DNA from: Suillus spraguei
Taxonomy: Eukaryota; Basidiomycota; Agaricomycetes; Boletales; Suillaceae
Assembly: GCA_016800925.1 (NCBI GenBank)
Contig: JABCPU010000280.1
Coordinates: forward strand, 25,648 to 89,647
Direction: 5' to 3'
DNA: 64,000 bases
This document shows, piece by piece, positions 1 through 10,898 of this stretch (positions are counted from its first letter, which is position 1; each line of letters starts with the position of its first letter). Below the pieces are notes generated by a model. It saw nothing but the letters and a program-made list of their open reading frames with translations. It searched no databases and was not told the origin of the DNA. Made by a program: the position numbers and the translations under genes.

Positions 1-922
1 CTCTTCAACAAGCTTTCACCCCTTAAAGAGGGCGAGCTACGCACAAGGACCGAATCGCTCGCAACGAAGCTCAAGTTCCCCTTAAAGCATTTGTATGAGA
101 TTGACGGTTCCAAGCGTAGCTCCCATAGCAACGCTTACTTCTTCGGATTGCCCTGGGTTAGTGCGCTTTACCTACCATGATCACCCCTGCTCATCATCAT
201 TTAGAGCAAACACATCGTCATCTTCGACACCCTGATCAAAGAAAGTAAGCCCGAGGAAGTCGAGGCAGTTTTAGGTATGCACGCGTCTTCTTTTCTAGTC
301 TGTAGACCAAACGTCTTGAATCAGCGCATGAACTCGGTCACTGGTACCACATGCACCCGACGAAGTTGCTCTGTGTATCTCAGGTCCATATCTTCACCAT
401 CCTTGCCATGTTTCCCGCCTTCCTGCACGCACCTCAGTTCCTACGAGCATTTGACTTTTCCGCGGCTGTCTCTGCCCACCCACCAACTATCGTTGCGTTC
501 TTACTATTCCAGGTACACATTATGTGGTCTTTGCTTATATATGACGCTGACTCTGAACATAGATGATTCTTAGCCCCCTGGAAGCGGTCATTGGCATTGC
601 GCTGAATTTCCTTTCGCGTCAGTTTGAGTGGGAAGCGGACCGTTTTGCGTGCGAGATCGAAGAGCGGCTGTCGGCTCCAGAGATGAAGGATATGGGTGAG
701 AGGCTTTCACGGGCGTTGATCACGCTCCATGTCAAGAACCTGAGTACTTTATGGGTTGATTGGCTGTGAGTCAAGCTGCGATATTTTGGAATTGACATAC
801 TGATGTATTATTAATATAGTTACTCGGCTTATCACCACTCACACCCCACATTGACAGAGCGACTGAAGGCCCTGCAGGCGTATCAGTCCAAGAGGGATGG
901 TGCAGCGAAGAAGGAGCTTTAA
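1..922 (+). CDS. STE24: CAAX prenyl protease 1 (Ste24-type M48 zinc metalloprotease), 5'-truncated by window edge
   Basis: Integral membrane zinc protease of the ER that trims prenylated CAAX proteins such as a-factor-like pheromones. Only the C-terminal half is in the window. Five exons join in frame: 1-156, 205-274, 325-about 512, 564-about 767 and 820-922, with GT-AG introns of about 48-52 bp. The splice at 274/325 rebuilds the zinc motif HELGH (AHELGHWYHMHPTK). The third zinc ligand is the first Glu of EWEAD in FLSRQFEWEADRFA. Hydrophobic segments flank both motifs, as expected for the multi-pass Ste24 barrel. The tail SAYHHSHPTLTERLKAL matches the conserved C-terminal M48A block, and the stop codon is at 920-922. 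The start lies upstream of the window. I see no lesion. Confidence 0.95.
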
Positions 923-1013
923 ACGATTTGCTTTTGTTCGATTAAGTACATATAGTACAAGCATCTCATAAAATTATATATTTCATCCTAGGTATCATTG
1001 AGTACGGTTAGCA

Positions 1014-3063
1014 TCATTCACCAGCTTGGATCCTTCGCAAAATATAATCCTTCGCATCCTGCCTTCCCTTGTCAACATCAACGCTGAGGAGTACAGGCAC
1101 TGCTGCCCACACCATGAATACGAGGAAAAAGAATGCGTAGCGTATGTTCCCCGTGCTATCTGCTATCAGGCCAACGATGAGCGGACCAACGAAAGAGCTT
1201 GACTGCATGCAGAAAATCAGTCAGTGGAAAGCAGAATTGAAGCTATCTGCCCACCTTGTCTGTTATCGAGAAAAGACCGTACCTGAAGCAATGCGGCGTC
1301 AATATCCTATGCGCCACACCTGTAAAAGACACATACCATCGAGCTTCTTCCCCAGGAGGCAATAATTCCGCATAGAAAGCTCTAGCATAACTCTGAAATG
1401 CACCGTACGCAAAACCTGTGATAGCGATACCAGTCGGTCAAGGCTTGCGATCGAGGCGAAAAGCACGAACCAAAATATACTGCAAGACCAAACATTTCTC
1501 CCTGGGTCGTCAGTCCACCAAATCGCATAGTTCCCTTGAAGATGGGCAGGAATCCCAAGCACCCGTATACCGGAATCAGCGAGACCATTATCACGAGAAG
1601 GACTAGGACGCGGAGATTCGACCACATGAATTTATGTTGGAGAATGGGGGATACTAGAGACCCAATGATTCCCGAGAGTGGTGTGATAGCGCCGATGAGG
1701 ACAAGAGACGAAGCTTGCATGTGCAAAGTCGTTTTTCCAAACAGGATCGCAGTCGATGTTATAGTACTGAAACCTGTTGAGAAGTCAAATTAAGAGGAGC
1801 AATCGATGGGGAATAACAGACAGACCATCAGAGAGAAGGAACCAAGCAGCGAGGTATCTGAAGGTATGTTGGAGACGCTTTATCTCCCGCCAGTGAAACA
1901 TGACTCCCAATCGTTTCCATGCAGCCGCAATCTCCGAACTGAAGGTCCAATCGTCATCTGGCTTGATAGAACCGGATTCTGGTTCGTCAGTGTCGCTTGC
2001 GTTTGGAAGCCAGATAGCAGCAGGTATCGAGAACAATGCCCACCATATGCCGCTGAGGCCAATGGCGAGACGAAGTGAGAAAGTAGATCCATCCAGGCGA
2101 GTGACAGGTATGAGTGCAACTAAGAGAAGGATGATCCTGCACCATAACCCGAAGCAATTCCTAAAGATGATATTTGCGAAGTAGCTCTCGATAATGCGGC
2201 AGTGTAATTTGATTGAGAAGTGCACGGATGGATTGGATGCCCGAGAAGAGGATCTGATATTTCAAAAGAGGATTCTAATTCAAGGTCAACGCTTGCAGCA
2301 AGAGTGGCATTCTCATCCTGGTTTTCAAATGAATTTGGCAGTTCGGAGTAAGCTTGAACCACTTCTGGAGAATCTTTCGCTAATGATGGCAGGTACGCGT
2401 TCATAGCTACTACGGAGGCACCAAAGCCAACGTTAGCCAAAATTGCAAACAGCGCAGAGACCATCCATAATGGAGATGTCGACGATAGAGGGAGAAAGAG
2501 ACTCGCAGAGAATGCACCTATTGCAGCGAAAGTGAGGAGAAGTGGTTTTCTGTATGATGCTGCCAACAGTAATGAAGACCAGTTCCAGGACAAAAGTGAG
2601 GAACGCACGACGGTCGGCTATGCTCCCCATCGATATCACTGTGAGTGCTTGCAAAGCGACAGATATCGAGTAAACATAGAGACTGAGTAATAAGTATGTT
2701 AGGACATCCGCACCAACTTAGTCAGAATAAATTTAATAGACTCGCCTGAAACTGGCGGTATCTATCCACAACCAACCGATCTTCACTGCACATCTGCTAT
2801 CGTTTGCAGGTGCAATACCCGAGAGTGAAGAACATGATTCAGTCTTCTCCGGTTGCAAGAACCCATTGTCACGGGCAAATTGCTCCAGACAAATTGGTAG
2901 GAAGAGTGTGAGCGAAACTACCACAAAAGCCTCGCTTGCTATGACTTGAAAAACTCATTTGGGAAGAGAGCTTGAGCACTACACACCTAGCAAATGCATA
3001 ACTGAGCCACCCTCTCAGCCTTTGCTTGTACGTGGCCGACATTATGGATACTATACTAGTCAT
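1014..3063 (-). CDS. ATG22: Atg22-like vacuolar amino-acid effluxer (major facilitator family)
   Basis: Vacuolar membrane transporter that returns leucine and other amino acids to the cytosol after autophagy. The minus-strand exons give a multi-pass protein starting MTSIVSIMSATYKQRLRGW. The Atg22 signature segments follow: GWLSYAFASEAFVVVSLTLF, then ARDNGFLQPEK, ATSQISSLGIASGYGAG and SSSFVGPLIVGLIADSTGN. Exon 1 ends at an intron (GTGTGT...GCAAG) that keeps YAFAS/EAF in frame. The stop TGA is at 1014-1016. An alternative start is the Met at 3040-3042, seven codons downstream. The 3' end converges on STE24, with 91 bp between the stops. Several internal introns were not delimited exactly. A GC-rich hairpin lies immediately 5' of the chosen start. 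Confidence 0.85.
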
Positions 3064-3064
3064 A

Positions 3065-3109
3065 GGCCCCCGGAAGCTCCCTGGGCCACATAGGGAACTT
3101 CCGGGGGCC
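3065..3109. repeat. GC-rich inverted repeat abutting the ATG22 start
   Basis: The left arm at 3065-3081 and right arm at 3093-3109 match at 16 of 17 positions, separated by an 11-nt loop. The arms are runs of G and C around CCGGAAG. The repeat begins 1 bp upstream of the predicted ATG22 start codon. If transcribed, it would form a very stable hairpin in the 5' leader. Confidence 0.8.
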
Positions 3110-3899
3110 GTGTTGCGCAGAGTGATTGCCATTTGCGTCGATCCCCTGATTAAACTTACGGGCACTTACAATTTGCTTAGAATTCAATATCAAAATCCGT
3201 AATGTACTGTCCCTCAGTTGTTAATTAGAGTACGGAAATTTATCGCCTCAGGAAAAGCTACGGGTCTGGGCCTCGTAACAAATATTTACATGATGAGCTT
3301 GGTGTGTAAGCACAAAATCGCTCCCCTTGAAGTAGATCCCACGTCAACCGAAGGTGCTATAGTCCCGACCTGCTACCGCCAAGCGCCGGGTTGTAAAGCC
3401 GAGTCCTGTCTTCCCGTAGAGTCGTTGTCCGTATTCAATCCATTTACAACCCAAAATATACTAAAGAGCACCGCAGACGACAGTGGCCTCCATAATTTGA
3501 CTTGTTGGGTCGACTAACAAAATTGGGATGACTGCACCAGGAATGTTGCCATCTGAGTAAGTCAACGTGACACACCAGTGAGATGCTGATGACTTGCCAG
3601 TGTACCCAATCTTGAAAAGATGGTTACCCTCAATGGCTGACATACGATGCCTTGAGATTGTTTGGGAGCCTGGAAAGAGTTAAAGAATGAAGCGGTCAGG
3701 TAGTCATGTAGAGAGGAAGTTTACCCCCCTGCACGTGGTGGAGGATAGATCTCCTCAAGCGAACCTTTGAGCTGAGGCCACATCATTCTGGTGACGAATA
3801 AATGGAGACGGACTGAACGGTGGATAGTAGTACAGCAGAGAAATAATATCCGATTGCATGGCCTACAGAAGCCTCCGAGTCGGGATATATATACAGCAA
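3110..3899. other. Intergenic region between ATG22 and SUMO
   Basis: I recognise no gene here. A 60-codon open frame on the minus strand (3461-3643, starting MSAIEGNHLFKIGYTG) is preceded by a plausible acceptor (TTTCCAG). It cannot be joined in phase to the only open upstream frame (MMWPQLKGSLEE...), so a small unknown gene is possible but unsupported. The rest shows no coding pattern. Confidence 0.4.
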
Positions 3900-4463
3900 C
3901 TAATGTATGATTGTGCCACCTCCCAGCTAGAGAGCGCTGCGGAATTAGGACCGAGAGAACAATAGAATCATACAACGTACCTGCTCTAAGTGAGCGTCGA
4001 TAATATCACCATCCTCCATTTCCATCTGATGATGCGTCAGCGTACAAGCGTCAACCATTTTCTGGGCATCAGTAGAACAACTCACATCCACAGGTGTGTT
4101 TTCAGCCCGCAATCTTTTGCCATCGTAGGTAAACTTAAACGTCCCTGAATGTTTGACCATGAGTACAGCACTTCCCGAAAGCAGTCCCAGTCGCCACTTA
4201 CCTGGTTCTTTTCCAAACCGTTTCTGGTGTACGTCATGCAGATTGATGAAAATGTGAGATTTGATGCAACAATTATAGATCTCACCTCTGCTGCATCAAA
4301 TATCTTCTTGAACGCCATGTTGTGCTTCACCTTCACAGTGATTTCTGGTCACGGGTCGTCAATACTTGCAACGCGTCGGAATGGCACATAAAGACTGACG
4401 GGTACCCTCATAGTTAATGACCAGGCTTAATTTTGGTTTAACATCTTCAGTATCTTCAGACAT
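3900..4463 (-). CDS. SMT3: SUMO (small ubiquitin-related modifier)
   Basis: Ubiquitin-like protein conjugated to lysines by E1 Aos1/Uba2 and E2 Ubc9, acting mainly in the nucleus. Six exons (4463-4406, 4344-4286, 4223-4202, 4144-4086, 4025-3981, 3926-3900) total 270 nt and encode 89 residues with no frame break. The protein begins MSEDTEDVKPKLSLVINYE. It continues through KVKHNMAFKKIFDAAEKRFG, GTFKFTYDGKRLRAENTP and EMEDGDIIDAHLEQLGG, then ends in a short tail GTIIH. Ulp proteases would remove this tail to expose the diglycine. Length and tail are normal for the family. Exon 3 is only 22 nt and exon 6 only 27 nt, so automated gene finders could easily miss this gene. Confidence 0.96.
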
Positions 4464-5117
4464 GTCTGTACACGCAGTCGTTGAAGGCAGCGGTAAAAGG
4501 AATGGGGTTCAGTTACAAAATGACACTAGCTTGGATGGCCTTAGCAGCTAACGCGTACAAACGCGTGCATTTCAGAAGCCTCTCTTTTTCCCACCCTCAC
4601 GTGACTCAGGAACACAAGGTCCACAATAAGTCTACAGCAGCTTGAAATCCACTACTTAGCAGTATTGAACTGCGGGAGTCACTCATTATTCCAACTACAT
4701 TTTGTGCCTGTGGGAATTCTTGGAGACTAGTAATATATCATCAAAGTGAAGATGACGTCGCAGAGAACCATTGAGGCTGTTGAGATGCCACTGTGACACA
4801 GCCGCTCGTGCTGGTGACATGCCATCAGTATTGAACTTGAGATCTGAGTGTCAGTAATACACGCATACCTTGTATATTGATCTTAAATAAATGATAAGTG
4901 TCGGACAGACAGGGGCATTACAAGTCGCATACCTCACCGGTTCTGTGCAAAATATGAGTTGTCAGAACCAAAGGGGCATTTTTTCAAGATAGATTGAAGG
5001 TATACATCATTACGACAGGGTGGTCTACGTCAAACAGAACGATGACCCGACAAATGGGCAATAAAAGAAGAAAAATGATCTTGCCGAGTATAAAGTACTC
5101 CTGGACAATGCAAAGAT
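4464..5117. other. Intergenic region: SUMO promoter and TFIIS 3' region
   Basis: This stretch lies between the SUMO start and the TFIIS stop, both on the minus strand. I see no open frame with family resemblance, no RNA gene and no repeat. It probably holds the SUMO promoter near 4464-4700. Confidence 0.5.
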
Positions 5118-6518
5118 TTACGAGAACTTCCATCTGCAAGTGATAAGTGAGACACAAATTTCCTCGAAAACGGTTTACTTACTTGTTGCCACAGTTGACG
5201 CATCTGGAGACGAGACGAAAGGTGAGTATGTCTTGTACAACAGGTCAAGGCCACGTACGTCACGAAAGTCTAGAAAGATATATACATAAACTTTTTTAGC
5301 CTGATTCCCATTAAACATTTACTCACTGTCATCGGCTCGTCAGCGCTTCTGGTCTGCGCCTGGCGATAGCGACACTTGCGCTATGAACAGTGAGATACCA
5401 AGTCGCCAAATTCAATGAAAGGATCTTACTTGCTTGCATCTTGAGCACTGGAAGCCTTCCGTTTCGGCTTCTTGTTCGCCAGCTCCCAAGGACTTGAAGA
5501 AATTCTCCTCCTTTATTTTTTGGTCCGCCGCCCGTCGTTCCTCTGAAGACATTTCCTAGAGCAAAATCAGCTTTATAAAATAGATCTCATAATGTTTGAC
5601 ATACCTCACTTGTCATCTTGCTGAACTTCTCCGCCGAAAGATCGCCACTGACAATATTCTCTCGCAAACTTGGGTTGCCCTTGTCCTTGAGGTTGACAAA
5701 CGAAGAACGGATCTTGCCCTTGTATCCAGCGTTAGTACTGCCAAACTGTGCGAAAACAGCGGCCTCCACAGCTTTTGCTCGACTCATAATTAGGTCACTG
5801 GCTATTTTCAGAGTTGATGAGAGTCGGACAGTGAAGCTGAAGTCTGGGATCAACTCACGAGCACCAGAGTCACAGGCAAGGCCATCATAAATGAGTTCCG
5901 TGCATCTATCCCGCGTGGTGTCGCCCGTGCCGGACGCCTTTACGCCATCTACTTTCGCACTACGAGGTTCTGACTTCCCATTCACTGGGGTGGGGGTAGC
6001 GGCGTTAGATGGTGTGACCGAAGTAGATCCCTTGCGAGCTTATTGAGAGGATAGAGTTGAAAGCCATGGTCATCATGAGGATCTAGCAGTATATGTGGAT
6101 CGGACTTACCTGGTCTGCCTTGCCGTTCGCAGGTGTTCCCGCCTTCGAGCCTGAACCTCCTTTAGCGCGCTCCACCTCGGTTTTCCACTTCTTCACGATC
6201 TCTCTGGCGAGGTCGGAGACTTCTTTTGCCTCATGAGTCCGCAATTTCCCGACAGCAAGCCCTGCTTTGCTTTCCTATGAATTCACACCAGTGAGTCAAA
6301 ACACAGGCAAAATCCGACCATGAATACCTACCCTTAAGATCGCTTCATTTACTTGGAAGTCTTTCTTCAAGATTTGCAGAATCGATACCTTTTCCTACAC
6401 GAAGGTTGTCAGCAAATCAAACTACAAGCATTGACCTAGAAAGATTTGTACACACCTCTGTAGAAGTATTTTGGAGCTGTTTCACGAGCTTCTTAAGCTC
6501 GGCTGCTGCTTCAGACAT
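5118..6518 (-). CDS. DST1: Transcription elongation factor TFIIS
   Basis: Nuclear factor that enters the RNA polymerase II funnel and stimulates transcript cleavage to rescue backtracked polymerase. The N-terminal LW/TND domain starts MSEAAAELKKLVKQLQNTST and includes ILKKDFQVNEAILRESKAGL. The central domain carries RAKAVEAAVFAQFGSTNAGY and the LKDKGNPSLRENIVSGDLS block. The C-terminal zinc ribbon has CSRCKQ, the catalytic acidic pair in TRSADEPMT, and CVNCGNKWKFS. One coding exon (5269-5259) is only 11 nt and supplies TFVT between the acidic hairpin and the last Cys pair. The stop TAA is at 5118-5120. The gene is divergent from PRP46, with a 245-bp shared upstream region. Complete, with no lesion seen. 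Confidence 0.95.
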
Positions 6519-6763
6519 AACTGACGAAATGGCGTCTAATGTCTACCAGTATGTTACTTCAAGCACTATTCAATCCTTCTTAAACCACCTAAATCAAAAC
6601 CACGAAATGGTCTTGAATCATGAAAGCTCTCGTAGTACTTCAGATAAGCGAACTGGGCAGAATTCTTGTCTTAGTAAATAAACAAACAATGGTAATCAAA
6701 CCGGTCACCCCAGCCAGCAGTCACGGTTGACTGGTTTATTTCCTGGATAATCCAATATTGTCA
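6519..6763. promoter_or_regulatory. Shared divergent promoter region of TFIIS and PRP46
   Basis: TFIIS (minus) and PRP46 (plus) start 245 bp apart head to head, so both core promoters must lie here. I recognise no individual element with confidence. Confidence 0.5.
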
Positions 6764-8398
6764 ATGAGTACAGCATATGCTCTTCCGCCGCTGGATCCTT
6801 TACTGAGGAGGAGTGCAAAGCGCACGAGAGACATATTCGCATCATGTCCAGATGATGGGATGAAGGAAGATGAGAAGAGGTGCGTAACAAGTTCTGGGAC
6901 GTCAAACACATTTGCTGAAGAGATTTTTTAGTGCGCGGATACGTCTCTCGGTGAAGATTAATGATGAATACCGTGATTTCAAAGAGCTCCCTCCTGCATT
7001 GCTTGCTCAACAAGGTCCTATTGGTCCTGCTCGACCAAAGGAGCAGAGAAAGGCAATCACTGCTGGGCGTAAGTTATCAGTTCCTTTTAAGTCTGATTGA
7101 TAGTCTCATTCGTTCATTCAGCATCCAGCGACACATCAAGAATGATTGCTACAATAGATAACACACCCAAAGTGCAACCGTCCACGTTCGTTACCTCCAA
7201 TAAACTCTCCGAAGCTTTAACCCTACATAAAACGACTCGTACCATCAAGCCAACATACCATCCACAATGGAAGCTTGTTCGCGTAATATCTGGTCATTTA
7301 GGTTGGGTCCGGAGTGTAGCGGTGGAGCCAGGAAACAAATGGTTTGCTACTGGTGCTGGAGACAGAGTTATCAAAATTTGGGACTTGGCTTCAGGGGAGT
7401 TGAAGCTTTCCCTGACCGGTCATATTTCCACTGTCAGAGGACTGGCTGTTTCACCGAGACACCCATACCTGTTTTCGTGTGGGGAGGACAAGGTGAGTCA
7501 TTCTACTTCCCGCCGACTGTCTCGTTAACCATCGATCCCTTTAGATGGTGAAGTGCTGGGACCTCGAAGCCAACAAAGTTATCCGGCATTATCATGGTCA
7601 TCTTTCAGGCGTTTACGCGTTGAGTTTACACCCGACATTGGACGTTTTAGTCACATCCGGTCGTGATGCCTCAGCTCGTGTCTGGGATATGCGTACAAAG
7701 GCCCAAATTCATGTTCTCGCGGGACATTCTGCGACAGTAGCTGACGTCAAGTGCCAAGAATCTGATCCACAAGTCATCACTGGAAGTATGGACTCGACGG
7801 TTAGGTACGTCGAGCTTTCCGCAAATTAACACACTGGCTGACGGTACCCTGGTTAAGGTTGTGGGACCTGGCGGCTGGAAAGACGATGGTCACCCTCACT
7901 CACCACAAAAAATCTGTAAGGGCCCTGGCAATTCACCCGACAGAATACTCCTTTGCATCCGGTTCTGCGGGCGGTAATAACATCAAAAAATGGAAATGCC
8001 CTGAGGGTGCATTTGTACACAACTTCGCCGGTCATAACGCTATCATAAATACGCTTTCTGTGAACGCCGAAGGCGTATTTTTCTCTGGTGGTAGGTTACC
8101 GTATCCTATCGACTTTCCTCAATTTTGAATTAATCACCGTTATGATGCTTAGGTGATAATGGCACACTCACGTTCTGGGATTATAATACGGGGACTCCAT
8201 TCCAAAATCTTGATGACGTGCCACAACCTGGTTCCCTCGAGGCGGAAGCCGGTGTCTTTTGTTCGACTTTCGATATGACTGGAACGCGTCTCATCACTGG
8301 TGGCGCTGATAAGACCATCAAGGTTGGTTGGGCAACTCAAAACGCACAAAACTTTGCTCATCGATCTTTCGCAGGTTTATGCTGAGCAATCACAATGA
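6764..8398 (+). CDS. PRP46: Pre-mRNA-splicing factor Prp46/PLRG1 (WD40 repeat)
   Basis: Component of the Prp19-associated (NineTeen) complex, needed for spliceosome activation. The start is the ATG at 6764 ([20 protein letters not shown]). The intron after the first exon (GTGCGT...TTTTAG) removes an in-frame stop. A run of WD40 blades follows, including [58 protein letters not shown] and [18 protein letters not shown], then [17 protein letters not shown] and [15 protein letters not shown] before the TGA at 8396-8398. Several short GT-AG introns interrupt it. The sequence closely follows the conserved eukaryotic PLRG1 order, and the gene is intact. Confidence 0.95.
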
Positions 8399-9108
8399 TT
8401 GCCCCACACGTGTATTTTTTACTGCAGAGTTTTGTTGTAGTATCGTATTGTGCTTCCTCATTCCCGATCTGCACAGGCTATCCATTTTATTGTTCGGCTT
8501 ATTTAACGCTAACAGGGTTGCAAGAGCACACCACTTTATATGAAGTCTGTCTTCGGATCGAATGCTGTATGCTGTAGGTCATGCTCCCATCGCCATTGCA
8601 TCATCGGTTTTGATCGAGTGATGTTTCTCTTTATGCTCGGCGATTTCTAGTGGGGGTTGCGAGATCGGCAATAGCATTCAAGTGGTCGCTTCTCAATAGA
8701 ATGTCTTTGAGCTAGGACGGTCTCTGATTCGTTAGGACCCAACTTGTGAGCTCGTATAGAGGAGTTACTTGCAAGAACAGCTTAAAATGCATTTTCTAGA
8801 TTAACTTCTTGGATCAGTATTGAATGGTGCATATTGAACCTTGAATCAAAGTTTCCGGAGCTGCATGCCAGTTGCGCCATGACGTTTTACGTCCGTCATT
8901 GAGAAAGCCAACGTGCTCTCAACTTGCTTCCTGCAGAACATATTCACCAAGGAGTGCGATGTTGTGGCCTTGTCATAATTCACACTCCAGAACTAGCCCA
9001 TATGCCATGACATAAGTGAGTATTTCGACACCCCAACATATATATTCGTGAAAGTTTATCATAATCGTACGTGTGTGATATCAAATATCCATTACGAGTC
9101 ATGCCACG
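8399..9108. other. Intergenic, no gene seen
   Basis: This is the 3' flank of PRP46 and of the small minus-strand gene that follows (convergent). I see no conserved frame, RNA gene or clear repeat. Confidence 0.5.
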
Positions 9109-9430
9109 TCAAAGGCGTCTCCCGAACCTAGATCTTGTGCTCCTGCCCGTTCTCCGTCGTGAGCCGCAACACCTACAGCACAGGATGTCCACGATGATAT
9201 CCACGATGATGACGATGACCTAGTATTTTCCATGAGAATCAACACTAAACCGTGACATTAAAATACACGAACAGTTGTTATTGCGCCAACGATGGACATG
9301 ATTACATTGCCTATTGCTGAGATGATGTCATTAATGCCAGAGCCGATTGCAGAAACGATAGAGCCCTGTGCAGGAAGATGTCGGTACATTCAATAATATT
9401 GATATTGTGCGAATGGAATGCACGTACCAT
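9109..9430 (-). CDS. Small hydrophobic protein with Cys/Arg-rich tail (68 aa), fungal family of unknown function
   Basis: Three exons: 9430-9428, 9365-9273 and 9219-9109, with phase-0 introns of 62 and 53 bp and GT-AG ends, total 69 codons including the stop. Exon 1 holds only the ATG. The protein starts MGSIVSAIGSGINDIISAIG. About 35 residues of glycine/isoleucine/valine-rich helix follow, then CCRCCGSRRRTG and an Arg/Ser tail ending FGRRL. I know this layout (amphipathic or membrane-seeking N-half, CC-x-CC, basic tail) from many short unannotated Agaricomycete proteins. The function is unknown, and membrane association is an inference from composition. It lies tail to tail with PRP46. Confidence 0.75.
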
Positions 9431-9919
9431 GATTCAGCTTGGTCGATGAGTAAAAGAAGGGTATTTTTATCTTGTCCGTATGCTCTATTATGCAGTTTGT
9501 TCGGAATGGTTGAATATCGTGTATGGTGTGGTCTTTATACTATCGTAGGCACCTCGATGATGTCATGAGATAGTTGTCATCGATTCATCATTGGAGCTTG
9601 GAGCTTGAACTGGAACCCCCTGCGCATGGTGCCTGCCATTCTGGACTCGTGACGAAGGTTCGATTCAGTGACCACCAGGCAAGTGACCGTTATAACCGAA
9701 CAGTGCCCCAGTGATAAGTCTTCAATTGGATAGTACATGTCCCAACCAGAAATTACCAGTGCTGAACAGCCAACTGCTGCATATGATACTAATTTCTGCT
9801 TCCCTGTTTGCGAGTTGGAGAGCAAACGAGTCAAACTCATACCTTTCATCGTAGGCCACATAGTAGCAAAACTCTTATCAGCCACGCGCTAAAATGAATT
9901 GATAGCCTGATCTGCACGT
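9431..9919. other. Intergenic, no gene seen
   Basis: Upstream region of the 68-residue protein gene and 5' flank of the GNAT remnant. A 102-codon minus-strand open frame (9577-9885) begins with GTG rather than ATG and resembles nothing I know. Confidence 0.4.
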
Positions 9920-10519
9920 TTCCAAGGCTCGACCACCCATCTCGATCTCTACGAATTCATACCCTGGGAAACTTTTACCGACACTTCAGACTTTGTGAAG
10001 CAAGTGATTGACAGTCGCGTACAGCCTGACACTGGGGTAGTCCTCTATGCCATCATCGATAAGACGCGCACCAGCACTACTGGTAGTAGTCCAGCCAACT
10101 TCGCCGGTATCATAGGATACATGAACACATCTACTGCAAACCTATCGACCGAGATTGGTTACGCAATCATCCTGCCGCCGTTCCAGCGGACGCTACAAAC
10201 GCCATCGGTTTGCTCCTGCAGTACGCCCTTGATCTACCCCCGCATGGTCTAGGGCTTCGTCGTGTGCAATGAGGGCGAATAGGTTGAATACCAAGAGCAT
10301 AGGCGCAGTGCAGAAATTGGGTTTTAAACTGGAGGCTGTCTTGCGCTGGGATAGGATTTTTGTTGGTTCGAAGGTAAGTGCGAGGAATGGAGTGAAGGAG
10401 AGGGCGGAGGATCCGCGTCTTGGCACGGTGGGACAGATACGGCACTGCTGGCATTGTGCTGAGATGATTGGGAGAGCGAGCGTGCACGGGTCCTGGAGGT
10501 CATGGACCGACGATCGTAA
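9920..10519 (+). pseudogene. GNAT-family N-acetyltransferase pseudogene
   Basis: The frames together follow the RimJ/RimL-like GNAT fold common in fungi: THLDLYEFIPWETFTDTSDF, FAGIIGYMNTSTANLSTEIG, then NAIGLLLQYALDLPPHG with LRRVQ, then RANRLNTKSIGAVQKLGFKL (the acetyl-CoA-binding helix and catalytic-end block), and DDWESERARVLEVMDRRS before TAA at 10517-10519. They lie in different frames. Shifts occur near 10183-10200, at 10267-10275 (one base missing in the expected Trp codon after VQ) and near 10430. A Trp codon of the family's CWDDWE block is TGA at 10460-10462. No start codon or conserved N-terminus is visible. With at least three frameshifts and one stop this is a dead gene. Confidence 0.8.
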
Positions 10520-10898
10520 CGAAATTGCCTATCAATTAGAAGCGTTATAGGCTATCAGTTAGTCCTACATAATCATGATGATCAGTTGCCGTTTCGCATA
10601 TTATATTGACCAGCAATCAGGCAGCAGAAGTGCAATGAAATGTTTATCAATCATTATTGCCATTGGGGAAGGTCAAGCGGGAAGACGACACTCTGACCTT
10701 GCACCAACGTACTCGATAATCGAGTTAACGCACAAAATAATGTCAATGTTATACATTCCTCTGAAATCCAAGAGTCAGACATGTTATACGTATCAAGATA
10801 TTCTGGGCAGGATCAAGAACAAACGATGCGAGGGTAAGGGAATGACCTGGTATCCAGGGTAACAGTAAGTCCTTCCTCATATGTATGTACGAACTTAT
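10520..10898. other. Intergenic, no gene seen
   Basis: 3' flank shared by the GNAT remnant and the mitochondrial carrier gene. I recognise no feature. Confidence 0.5.

Noticed and set aside
6840..6930. In-frame stop early in PRP46
   Set aside because: It is removed by a GTGCGT...TTTTAG intron that keeps the conserved frame.
10167..10487. 106-codon minus-strand open frame
   Set aside because: It is antisense to the GNAT remnant and lacks family resemblance.
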